A stretch of 16,500 nucleotides of DNA from Planctomycetota bacterium. Its GTDB lineage: Bacteria; Planctomycetota; Planctomycetia; Pirellulales; Thermoguttaceae. Below the pieces are notes generated by a model. That model did no database searches and was not told where the DNA came from. It saw only the letters and a program-made list of their open reading frames with translations. A program made the translations under genes and the position numbers. Of the stretch, positions 1-7,816 are shown in pieces. Within the stretch, counting starts at the first letter, position 1. The number at the start of each line of letters is the position of its first letter. The stretch lies in the NCBI GenBank assembly GCA_021784975.1, contig JAJYGU010000457.1, positions 1-16,500 on the forward strand, read 5' to 3'.

Positions 1-1
1 G

Positions 2-3000
2 CTGGTGTGGGCAACGCCTTCGCAGCATCGGCGGGTGGCCGCCGCCTTGGCCAAGCTGGGCAACGCCCCCGGCCGGGAAGGCGAGCTTGAGACCTTCCGC
101 CTGACCAGGGCGAACCCATCGACTACCATCCCCTTGCTGCAAAGCCTGGCGCCGCGGGCCAAGATCAGCCTCGATTCCGGCACGAATTCGCTCCTCGTCC
201 TGGGCAGCCCGGAAGACCGTAAGGTGGTCAAGGAAGTTCTGGATCGGTTGCAGCCAATGCAGCCGGATCAGAATACGCCCGAGTTCAACTATCACCTGTT
301 CAAGCAGAAAGCGCCGGAGGACCTGGTGACGACGTTGAAAAGCGCGGTTCCGCAAGCGACCTTGAAGCTCGATCCCGATGGCAGGCGGCTGTCGATCGTG
401 GCCACGCCGAGCGACCAGGCGTTCTTGAAAGTCCTCTTGGATCGCTACGAGAAAACGGCCCCGCCGGAAGAGAAGAACCAGTTGGTCTTGTACCCGGCTA
501 CCCCCGAGCAAAAGGCACGCTTCCAAGCGGTGCTGAGCACGGCCTCGGCCGACCTGCCGGGCATCAAGGTGGTGGCGGACACCGATCCGACCCAAATGGC
601 CATCTGGGCCAAGCCCGAACAGCACAAGACCATTCAGCACTTGCTCGATCAACTGCGACAGGAGCCGCCGGAACCGGAAGTCTTCCGGCTTACCAAGGCC
701 AATCCCTCCACCACCATGTCGTTGCTGCAAACCTTGGCGCCGCACGCCAAGATCACTCTTGATTCCGGCTCCAACTCGCTGATCGTGTTAGGAAGTGTGG
801 AAGACCGCAAGGTGGTGAAGCAGATCTTGGACCGCCTGCAACCCACCCAGCCGGACCAGAACACGCCGGAGTTCAACTATTACACGTTCAAGCAGCGGCC
901 GCCGACAGACCTGTTGACGGTGCTGAAGACCGCGGTCCCCCAGGCCATCCTAAAGCTGGAGACTGACGGCAAGCGGCTGACGATCGCCGCCACTCCCGCC
1001 GACTACGCCTTCTTGAAGGTCCTTTTGGAGCGTTACGAGAAGACGGCCCCGCCGGAGGAAAAGAACCAGTTGGTGACCTACGCGGTCACCCCCGAGCAAA
1101 AGGCCCGCTTCCAAGCGGTGCTAACCGCGGCCGCCAGTGACCTGCCGGGCATCAAAGTGGTGGCCGACACCGAGCCCACGCAATTGTCGATCTGGGCCAA
1201 GCCCGCCGAGCAGGACGTCGTCGCCGGCATCATCGAACAGTTGCGCAAGGAACCCTCCGCCGAGTTGAAGGCGCAACTGGTGGTCTATCCCGTCCGCTCG
1301 ACCGATCCGGCCAACGTGGCCACCCTGTTACAGCCGATCTATCCCCACGCCAAGTTCGTGCCCGACAAGAAGACCCACAAGATCGCCGTTTGGGCCCGGC
1401 CGGTCGAACACGCCGCCATCAAAGCGGCCATCGACGAGATCGACAGCGGCGCGCCCGGCGCCATGATCGAAAAGGTGCAGAGCTACTCGTCGCCGACCAC
1501 CGATCCGAGCGTAGCCATCAGCGTGCTGGAAGACCTTTTGCCCAACGCGAAGTTCCAGCCCGACAACCGCAGCGGCACCATCGTGGCCTGGGCCTCGCCC
1601 CGCGACCAGGAGCAGATCCAACGGACGCTGGACGAGATGCGGGTCGAGAACTCGGCGGAAAAAAAGTCCCACATGGAAATCTATCCGCTCAACACGGAAA
1701 ACGCCCCCCAGGTGGTCTCTTTCGTCCAGTCGCTGGTGCCCACGGCAAGGGTGACCCTGGACCCGGACACGCAGAATCTCGCCGTGTGGGGCACGAAAAA
1801 AGACCAGGAGGTCGTCCGCGATGCGGTCGCCAAGTTCACCGGCGGCGCCAGCAGCGGCGCGGGTGGCGGTCCAGGCGGCGCCCTGGAAACCGCTCGGCAG
1901 GTGGAAGTCTACGCGTTGACCAAGGCCGACCCGAGTTCGACGATGACCTTGTTGAAGACGCTGGTGCCGCGAGCGAAGGTGTCGCTCGATGCGCAGACGC
2001 GGCGGCTGATCGTGGTGGCCAACATCGCCGATCAGAACACGGTCCGCGGCACGCTGGATCAATTGCAGCCTGCCAAGCCGGGGCCGAACGACGCGAAACT
2101 GCAGTTCCACGCGATCCGAAAGCAGTGGACCGGCACGATGATCAGCGGCTTGCAGGCGCTGGTCCCCACCGCACGGATCACCTTGGACCCGGACGGCACG
2201 CGGTTGATGGTGGTCGCCCCGCCCGCGGAACAGGAATTGATCCAGAAGAGCATCGAGGAAACGGAAAAGTCGGCAGCCGTCCAGGGCGTCGAGCAATTGG
2301 TGGTTGTCCCGCTAAAGAAGGCCGATCCCACGGTGATCATTGCGACGCTCACGAAGATGTTCCCCCAAGCCCAGTGGACGCCCGACAAGAAAGGGCGGCG
2401 GATCATCGCCGTCACCCGGTTCGAAGATCCGGCAGCGGTCCGGGCGGCGGTGGAACAACTCGACGGCGGCCCGTCCGGCGGGGCGGGCGCGACCGTCGCC
2501 GATATGACCGATTCGGTGATGGTTTACCCAGTGCCGCAGGCCGATCCGCGAGTGGTCGCCGAGATGCTGCAAGAGGTGTTTCCCGACATGACCATCACGG
2601 CCGACTATCGGAACCAAGCGGTGTTGGCCCGAGGGCCGCAGGGCCGCCAGAAGGCGGTGGAGAATCTCATCGCGCGGATGGGCCAGATCGACGAGCGGCT
2701 GCGGCCAAAGGTCGTCTCCTATCCCACCGGGGCCGTCAATCCGGTCACCTTGCGGTCGCTGATTGCCCAACTGGTGCCCAACGCAACGCTGACCGCCGAC
2801 CCGCGGACCCGGGCCCTGGTCGCCCTGGCCACGCCTCAGGAACACGAGCGAATCCGGGCGGCGGTGGAGAACATGGGCAAGCCGGAATCGCCGGCCACGG
2901 CGGCCAGCGTGGCGTCCTATATGCTGCCGACCACCGGCGCCGCCACCGCCGTGCAGTTGCTCAGGTCGGCCTTGCCCGACGCACAGTTCGGCGTGGGCAA

Positions 3001-6000
3001 CGATCCGCGGCAGTTGATCGCCTATGCCCGGCCCGAGGACCAGGTGGTCATCAAGGCGGCGGTGGAGCAAATGGAGTCGGAGAAATCGCTGGACGAGAAG
3101 CGGGTGCTGGCCGTCTATCCGCTGGCCGTCAAGGACGCCGCCGCCCTGACCCAGATCATCGAGCCCAACACCTTGCGGAACGCGAAGATTGTGAGCCTGC
3201 CCGACCGCCAGGGGCTGATGGTGTGGGCGGAGCCGAAGGAGCAGGCGGCCATCAAGAAGGCGATCGAGCAGTTCCAGAAGGAAATGCCCACGGCGATGGA
3301 GCGGACGACCAAGGTCTACCACTTCCAGCACGCCGAACCGCGGACGGCCGTCAGCGTGCTCGCCCCGTTGGCGCCCAGCGCCCAGATCGCCTTCGACGCG
3401 GAATCGCACGCGCTGGTGGTCAACGCCCTGCCGGAAGACCATGCGAAACTTGCCGCGGCGATTGCGGAGATCGATGCCGAGCACCCGGAGTCGACGCGGA
3501 CGATGGCGATCTACACCCTTTCGACCACCGGGGCGGCCGCGGCCCGGCAGTTGCTCTCCGCCGCGGTGCCCTATGCCCAGTTGAGCGTCGGCACCGACCC
3601 GCGGCAGTTGGTGGCCTTCGCCAGCCCCAGCGAACATGCGGTGATCAAGGCGGCGGTGGACCAACTGGCGTCGGAAAAGTCACCTAACGAGAAGCGGGTG
3701 ATGGCCGTCTATCCGCTGGCGATGAAAGATGCAACCGCCCTGAGACAAATCCTCGACCCGAACACCTTGCGGAACGCGAACATCGTGGACCTGCCCGATC
3801 GCCAAGGACTCCTGGTTTGGGCCGAGCTCAAAGAGCAGGCCACCATCAAGAAGGCGATCGAGCAGTTCCAGAAGGAAATGCCCAAGGCAATGGAACTGAC
3901 CACCAAGACCTATCACTTCCAGCGGGCCGACCCGCGGACCGCCTACAGTGCGCTGGCGCCGTTGGTGCCGTCGGCTCGGATTGGGTTGGACCTGGAAGCC
4001 CATTCCCTGGTGGTCAGCGCAGTGCCGGAAGATCAGGCGAAAATCGCGGCGGCGGTGGCGGACATCGACGCCGAGCATCCGGAATCCACGCGCAGTGTCG
4101 CCTCGTACATGTTGTCGAACACCGGCGCGGCCAATGCCGTGCAGTTGCTCAGGTCGGCCATGCCCAACGTACAACTCAGCGTGGGCGCAGACCCGCGGCA
4201 GTTGATTGCCTACGCCCGGCCCAGCGATCAAGCCATTATCAAGGCGGCGGTGGATCAGATGGAGTCGGAAAAGACGCTCGACGAACGGCGGGTGATGACC
4301 GTTTATCCGCTGGATATGAAAGACGCCGCCGCCTTGCATCAGATCTTCGACCAGACCACCATGAAGAATGCCAGGTTCGCCCCGCTGCCGGACCGCCAAG
4401 GACTGCTGGTGTGGGCGGAGCCCAAGGAACAGGCGGCCATTAAGAAGGCTCTCGAGCAATTCCAGCACGAGCTGCCCAAGGCCAAGGAGGCGACCACGAA
4501 AGTGTATCGCTTCCAACGGGCGGACCCGCGGGCGGCCATGACCGCACTGGCAACCCTCTTGCCGAACGCCAAGTTCGCCTTGGACGCGGAGGCCCATGCC
4601 TTAGTCGTCAGTGCGCTGACGGAAGAGCATGAAAAGATCGCCGTGGCGGTCAAAGAGATGGATCAGGACGACGCCGCCACCGGCGTCAAGGTCCGCGTCC
4701 ACCCGGTCAGCTCGGCCGATCCGCAAAACCTGGTGACTGTGCTGCAAGGCCTGTTTCGCGGCCGGAAAGAGGTGCAGGTCGCTGCCGACGCGCAGCACGA
4801 CGCCATTGTGGCCGTGGGCACGCCCGAACAGCACGCCGTCATCGACAAGCTGATCGAGCAAGTCGAAAAAGGGTTGCCCGGTGAGGGAGGCGCCACCCTG
4901 GCACTGTACTCGCTGCAGAACGTGGAAGGCCGCGGCATCATCCCCGCCCTCACCAAGCTGCTGGAACGCAAGGGCGGCAAAGTGGAGTTGACCGTCGATC
5001 CCTTCGGCAGGCAGTTGGTGGCGCTGGCGAGGCCGGAACAACAGAAGGTCCTGCAAGCCACGCTGGAAAGCATGCGCGGCGGGAAGCAAAACTTCGATAT
5101 CCTGCAACTCGATATGCTGGAGCCCTCCACGGCGGAAACCGCCATCAACGAACTCTTCGCCGACGACAGCGTGCACGCCCCCGACGTGCAAGTCGACCGG
5201 GCTTCAGACCAAGTCTTCGTCCGCGGCACCGACCAGCAACTCAAGAAGATTCGCGAACTGCTTATCAAGATGGGTGAGACGGGGTTGCGGACCGCCGGCG
5301 ATACGGGTTCGGAATCGGTGCGGACCATTCCGTTTCACGGCGACGCCGAAGCGGTGGTCGAAGAACTCCAGCGGATGTGGCCGCAACTGCGGAAGAATCC
5401 GCTGCACGTGGTGGCCCCTTCGGTCGTGCCGGTGTTGCGGCAGCCCAACGACCAGAAGCCGCCGTCCGAGAAGTCGCCGGCGAAGGATCCGCCGCCGGTC
5501 AAGAACAAGCAGTCTTTCTTGGATCACGGTCCGTCTGCATGGCTGGCGTGTAATCTGGCGGCCATGCTTTTCGGCCAGGTGGCCGGGCCGCCGACCCCGG
5601 CGGCCGCACCGGCCAAGACGGTGGAGAAACCTGCCCCGTTCCTGCCGGCGGCTGCTCAACCAAAGTCGCCTGCGCCGGCGGCCACCCTGCCCGGCACCGC
5701 CGCTCCGCCCGCCACCACCGCGGCACCGCCCGCGCACCCCTCTCCCTCCGCTCCGTCCCAACCGCAGAAGCTCCCGCCGGTGACCGTCACCATCAGCGGC
5801 AACAAGATCATCGTCAGCTCGAAGGACCCGGAAGCCCTGGATCAGGTCGAATCGTTGCTGCGGAGCATGACCCGTCAGAGCCAGTTGCCGGGCCACAATT
5901 TCAGCTTCTACTTGCTCAAACATGCCTCGGCGACCAAGGTCGCCGAAACCTTGCAGACGCTGTTTCGCACCGGCCGGCAGACGCAGCGCGGCCAGGCGTT

Positions 6001-6511
6001 CGGCGCGTCGCGCGGCTACAATCGGGTGGTGGTGGTGGCCGACGAGCGGACCAACTCGCTTCTGGTGCAGGCCAACCGCATGGACCAGGCCACCATCGAG
6101 GCCTACCTGAAAGTGATTGATTCGGACGAGCCGCCGGCATCGGTTCGCGAGATGAAGCCGCTAACCGTGGCGCTGCACAACTCCAAGGCGGCCCGCATTG
6201 AACAGATCCTCCGCACCATCTTCCACGCCCAACTGACGCCGACTCATGCCAGCCAGGGCGCTGGCGGATTGATTAACCCCGAGCTAGCCGTGGATGAGGT
6301 TACCAATTCGCTGATCATCACTGCTCCACCGGCATTGGCCCAGCAGATTGCCGAGTTCGCCCGCTCGCTCGACACCTCGGCTCAGGAGAACGCTGCCAGC
6401 GAGATTGCCATCATCCCGCTGAAGAACACCAACGCCGATCGCGTGCAACAGGTCCTCAATCTCATGCTGCAACACGTGTCCGGGGCCCACTTCCACGGCG
6501 GGCATCGCTAA
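2..6511 (+). CDS. Giant secretin N-domain repeat protein, 5' partial, no secretin barrel
   Basis: The frame is open to the left edge and the first codons (LVWATPSQHRR) already sit inside a repeat, so the true start lies upstream; the GTG at 5 is not it. About 30 units of 60-70 residues follow, each of beta-alpha-beta-beta-alpha type: VxVYPL, then DPxxxxxLLxxLxPxA, D, LVVWAxPxEQ and IKxAIEQ. This is the N1/N2/N3-type domain of secretins (GspD/PilQ family), which stacks into periplasmic rings. Residues 28-419 (numbered from the GTG at 5) are two copies of a three-unit block, and 968-1561 are three copies of another. A unit near 1770-1950 is split by a hydrophobic stretch (about 1836-1865) and a Pro/Ala-rich linker (about 1862-1923). 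Residues after about 1960 give two more units and half of a last one, then a stop. No secretin barrel domain is present. It probably acts in the periplasm with a T2SS, but could be a degraded gspD. The repeat class is clear; the role is inferred. Confidence 0.85.
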   Translation: MVWATPSQHRRVAAALAKLGNAPGREGELETFRLTRANPSTTIPLLQSLAPRAKISLDSGTNSLLVLGSPEDRKVVKEVLDRLQPMQPDQNTPEFNYHLFKQKAPEDLVTTLKSAVPQATLKLDPDGRRLSIVATPSDQAFLKVLLDRYEKTAPPEEKNQLVLYPATPEQKARFQAVLSTASADLPGIKVVADTDPTQMAIWAKPEQHKTIQHLLDQLRQEPPEPEVFRLTKANPSTTMSLLQTLAPHAKITLDSGSNSLIVLGSVEDRKVVKQILDRLQPTQPDQNTPEFNYYTFKQRPPTDLLTVLKTAVPQAILKLETDGKRLTIAATPADYAFLKVLLERYEKTAPPEEKNQLVTYAVTPEQKARFQAVLTAAASDLPGIKVVADTEPTQLSIWAKPAEQDVVAGIIEQLRKEPSAELKAQLVVYPVRSTDPANVATLLQPIYPHAKFVPDKKTHKIAVWARPVEHAAIKAAIDEIDSGAPGAMIEKVQSYSSPTTDPSVAISVLEDLLPNAKFQPDNRSGTIVAWASPRDQEQIQRTLDEMRVENSAEKKSHMEIYPLNTENAPQVVSFVQSLVPTARVTLDPDTQNLAVWGTKKDQEVVRDAVAKFTGGASSGAGGGPGGALETARQVEVYALTKADPSSTMTLLKTLVPRAKVSLDAQTRRLIVVANIADQNTVRGTLDQLQPAKPGPNDAKLQFHAIRKQWTGTMISGLQALVPTARITLDPDGTRLMVVAPPAEQELIQKSIEETEKSAAVQGVEQLVVVPLKKADPTVIIATLTKMFPQAQWTPDKKGRRIIAVTRFEDPAAVRAAVEQLDGGPSGGAGATVADMTDSVMVYPVPQADPRVVAEMLQEVFPDMTITADYRNQAVLARGPQGRQKAVENLIARMGQIDERLRPKVVSYPTGAVNPVTLRSLIAQLVPNATLTADPRTRALVALATPQEHERIRAAVENMGKPESPATAASVASYMLPTTGAATAVQLLRSALPDAQFGVGNDPRQLIAYARPEDQVVIKAAVEQMESEKSLDEKRVLAVYPLAVKDAAALTQIIEPNTLRNAKIVSLPDRQGLMVWAEPKEQAAIKKAIEQFQKEMPTAMERTTKVYHFQHAEPRTAVSVLAPLAPSAQIAFDAESHALVVNALPEDHAKLAAAIAEIDAEHPESTRTMAIYTLSTTGAAAARQLLSAAVPYAQLSVGTDPRQLVAFASPSEHAVIKAAVDQLASEKSPNEKRVMAVYPLAMKDATALRQILDPNTLRNANIVDLPDRQGLLVWAELKEQATIKKAIEQFQKEMPKAMELTTKTYHFQRADPRTAYSALAPLVPSARIGLDLEAHSLVVSAVPEDQAKIAAAVADIDAEHPESTRSVASYMLSNTGAANAVQLLRSAMPNVQLSVGADPRQLIAYARPSDQAIIKAAVDQMESEKTLDERRVMTVYPLDMKDAAALHQIFDQTTMKNARFAPLPDRQGLLVWAEPKEQAAIKKALEQFQHELPKAKEATTKVYRFQRADPRAAMTALATLLPNAKFALDAEAHALVVSALTEEHEKIAVAVKEMDQDDAATGVKVRVHPVSSADPQNLVTVLQGLFRGRKEVQVAADAQHDAIVAVGTPEQHAVIDKLIEQVEKGLPGEGGATLALYSLQNVEGRGIIPALTKLLERKGGKVELTVDPFGRQLVALARPEQQKVLQATLESMRGGKQNFDILQLDMLEPSTAETAINELFADDSVHAPDVQVDRASDQVFVRGTDQQLKKIRELLIKMGETGLRTAGDTGSESVRTIPFHGDAEAVVEELQRMWPQLRKNPLHVVAPSVVPVLRQPNDQKPPSEKSPAKDPPPVKNKQSFLDHGPSAWLACNLAAMLFGQVAGPPTPAAAPAKTVEKPAPFLPAAAQPKSPAPAATLPGTAAPPATTAAPPAHPSPSAPSQPQKLPPVTVTISGNKIIVSSKDPEALDQVESLLRSMTRQSQLPGHNFSFYLLKHASATKVAETLQTLFRTGRQTQRGQAFGASRGYNRVVVVADERTNSLLVQANRMDQATIEAYLKVIDSDEPPASVREMKPLTVALHNSKAARIEQILRTIFHAQLTPTHASQGAGGLINPELAVDEVTNSLIITAPPALAQQIAEFARSLDTSAQENAASEIAIIPLKNTNADRVQQVLNLMLQHVSGAHFHGGHR
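86..1261 (+). repeat. Two tandem 588-bp coding repeats (196 aa each)
   Basis: Two copies, 86-673 and 674-1261, lie head to tail inside the N-domain repeat gene. Each encodes three N-domain units. Matching landmarks (FRLTRANPSTT and FRLTKANPSTT; QPDQNTPEFNY in both; EKTAPPEEKNQL in both) are 588 bp apart. A more diverged partial relative encodes the two units at about 1900-2280. The pattern shows duplication of a three-unit block, not of single domains. Confidence 0.85.
2906..4687 (+). repeat. Three tandem 594-bp coding repeats (198 aa each)
   Basis: Copies lie at about 2906-3499, 3500-4093 and 4094-4687. Each encodes three N-domain units that begin with an SYML/IYTL strand, then a VYPL unit containing LPDRQGL, then a Y-x-FQ unit. 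The conserved Tyr codons at 2918, 3512 and 4106 give an exact 594-bp period. A stretch of about 42 bp is identical between 3249-3290 and 3843-3884, so the duplication is fairly recent or copies are being homogenised by recombination. Confidence 0.88.
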
Positions 6512-6550
6512 CGATCCGCGTCAGAATAAGTTGGTCACGTTTTCTATCGC
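6501..6550 (+). pseudogene. Out-of-frame remnant of the interrupted last N-domain unit
   Basis: The CDS stops at 6509-6511 in the middle of a repeat. In the next frame, from 6501, the DNA reads GIANDPRQNKLVTFS. This resembles the missing second half of the unit (compare VADERTNSLLV earlier in the same protein, pattern D-x-R-x-N-x-L-V). The match ends where the palindromic element begins at 6551. I infer a frameshift plus loss of the downstream part. Only about 15 residues match, so chance is possible. Confidence 0.45.
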
Positions 6551-6676
6551 AAATCCGAAGCACCAAATCCCAAATTTCAAACAAATCCAAAGCACGAATG
6601 TTCAAAGGAAGCCGTGGTTTGCGGCGTTTGGAAACCGGAGATTTGAGCTTGTTTGGGATTTGGAGCTTCGGCTTTC
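6551..6676. repeat. Dispersed imperfect palindrome, copy 1, between convergent genes
   Basis: An A/T-richer island in G+C-rich DNA. The left arm (6551-6588) and the right arm (6637-6675) are inverted copies; the outermost 24 bp match at about 22 positions. The first 24 bp of the left arm recur, inverted, at 14564-14587 inside gspK with one mismatch. It lies between two convergent genes and could form a long hairpin that ends transcription from both sides, but there is no clear U-tract. It is probably a small non-autonomous mobile repeat. Nothing else is seen in the 6512-6713 gap apart from the remnant frame at 6501-6550. Confidence 0.75.
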
Positions 6677-6713
6677 TAGGTAGCAGAGGCTTTCTCTAAC
6701 GCTGCGCCTCAGG

Positions 6714-7565
6714 CTATTTCTTCGGGCCGCCAGCGGGCGGAGCGGCGGCCTTGGTCTCGCCGGCGCCTTGGTTGAAACGCAGAACCTCGTCGGGTGTGAT
6801 CACGCCGTCGCCATTCTGGTCGTAACGTCGGAACAGCCGACGCCGGGCGGCAGAGCCATCCGGGGCAAACTCGCCGAGGGTGAGCTGGCCATCGCCGTCG
6901 GTGTCGAGTTGATGGAACCAATCCGGCAGGCCGGGCGGAAAGGCCGAAGGGGACACGTAGAATTTCTTGGTTGCATCGGCCGCCCGCCGCGCCGGGCCCT
7001 GCGCCTTGCCCGCTTTCTTGTCGTCGGCCGAGGTTGCTTCATGGCCGGGAGCATTCGGGGAGGGCATCGGCTGGTCGTTCGGCGGTTGGCCGTTGGACCC
7101 TGTGGCCGGAGTCTTATGAGCATCTTCGGCAGGCGTCACCGGCCGGAACAGATCGGCCGGCGGTTGCGGCAGGTGCTGCCAGGCCGTCTCGGGACTCCGC
7201 AACGGGTGCAATCGTGCATAGCGGGCCAGGTACTTGGCCAGTTCGTCAACCGTAACCACGCCGTCATGGTTGGCGTCGATGTCGGCGAGATTGCCAAGCC
7301 GGGCCGGCCACTGCTTTGCTGGGAGGCTCCCCTTGCCGTCGCGATCGTACTTCTTCACCAGGCGTTGCGCGAGCCGCAGACACTTCGCAGGGGTCGGCGG
7401 CTCAACGGTCTCGCCTGGAACGTCGTTCCAAACGTTTAGCGGGGATGCAAACGCGGCCTCCGCGGGCGGTGCGGCGCGAGTTCCCTTGCGGGGGGTATCA
7501 GCGGCCAGCAGCAGCGAACCCGCCAGCAATCCTATCAGCGACAGCACTACTTTAGGTGCCTTCAT
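6714..7565 (-). CDS. Secreted EF-hand (calmodulin-like) calcium-binding protein, 283 aa
   Basis: The protein starts with a signal peptide (MKAPK, then a hydrophobic stretch to about residue 20, LLLAADT), so it is probably exported. Four EF-hand loops are visible. Loop 1 is near 74-85 (DRDGKG) and has Gln instead of the usual Glu at position 12, so it is probably weak. Loop 2 is at 96-107 (DANHDGVVTVDE), loop 3 at 221-232 (DTDGDGQLTLGE) and loop 4 at 249-260 (DQNGDGVITPDE). Loops 1-2 and 3-4 form two pairs joined by a long Pro/Gly-rich, probably disordered linker (about 115-200); the C-terminal tail is Ala/Pro/Lys-rich. It is transcribed away from gspE and toward the repeat gene. Secreted EF-hand proteins are common in planctomycetes, but this one's partner is unknown. 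No good ribosome binding site is visible; a 12-bp palindrome occupies that place. Confidence 0.9.
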   Translation of the reverse strand: MKAPKVVLSLIGLLAGSLLLAADTPRKGTRAAPPAEAAFASPLNVWNDVPGETVEPPTPAKCLRLAQRLVKKYDRDGKGSLPAKQWPARLGNLADIDANHDGVVTVDELAKYLARYARLHPLRSPETAWQHLPQPPADLFRPVTPAEDAHKTPATGSNGQPPNDQPMPSPNAPGHEATSADDKKAGKAQGPARRAADATKKFYVSPSAFPPGLPDWFHQLDTDGDGQLTLGEFAPDGSAARRRLFRRYDQNGDGVITPDEVLRFNQGAGETKAAAPPAGGPKK

Positions 7566-7566
7566 C

Positions 7567-7578
7567 GACTTCGAAGTC
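7567..7578. promoter_or_regulatory. 12-bp perfect palindrome at the EF-hand gene start
   Basis: GACTTCGAAGTC ends one base before the ATG of the minus-strand EF-hand gene, where a ribosome binding site would be expected. It could be a protein operator or a small mRNA hairpin that limits initiation. One 12-bp palindrome in a window this size is only weakly significant. Confidence 0.35.
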
Positions 7579-7607
7579 TCGGGGTTCAGCGGCTGTCTGT
7601 TCCATCC

Positions 7608-7636
7608 ATTGTCGTCGGGTTGATTTTGAGTGTCAA
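7608..7636 (-). promoter_or_regulatory. Sigma-70-like promoter for the EF-hand gene
   Basis: On the minus strand, a perfect -35 box TTGACA (7636-7631) is followed, after 17 bp, by GACAAT (7613-7608), which matches TATAAT at four of six positions. The implied transcript start near 7600 leaves a leader of about 35 nt before the ATG at 7565. Confidence 0.55.
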
Positions 7637-7775
7637 CAAACTCCGTGGAAAGGGCGTGGTCGCTGGACCAAGAGCGATTGCCGGCCGAAAACCGCCAGCC
7701 CTATAGCGTCCACGGTGGCATTTGATACCCCCACGATTCAGTGGTAAAAAACGTCTGGCCAAGGCCGGTTGACTC

Positions 7776-7805
7776 TTGACCGGCGGCATCGGCGGGGCTT
7801 ATAAT
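7776..7805 (+). promoter_or_regulatory. Strong sigma-70-like promoter for the gsp operon
   Basis: TTGACC (7776-7781), an 18-bp spacer and a perfect TATAAT (7800-7805). A second TTGAC lies just upstream at 7769. The boxes point toward gspE, and transcription would start near 7812. This leaves an untranslated leader of roughly 275 nt before the gspE ATG, unusually long for an ordinary operon. The stretch from 7637 to 7768, between the two promoters, shows nothing recognisable. Confidence 0.65.
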
Positions 7806-7816
7806 CGAGAGCGTTG

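Noticed and set aside
2312..3664. 450-codon minus-strand frame (and similar ones at 1328-2296 and 3680-4597)
   Set aside because: These antisense frames repeat with the 594-bp DNA period and have no plausible protein features; they are by-products of codon bias.
1390..3687. 765-codon plus-strand frame inside the N-domain repeat gene
   Set aside because: A shifted-frame shadow: Arg/Gly/Pro/Ala-rich low-complexity translation, repeated because the underlying DNA is repeated. The main frame has consistent domain structure throughout.
6512..6713. A protein-coding continuation of the repeat gene through the whole gap in the shifted frame
   Set aside because: The frame stays open to about 6680, but after 6550 it encodes the palindrome and resembles no N-domain or secretin sequence. 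Only the first 50 bp are kept as a possible remnant.
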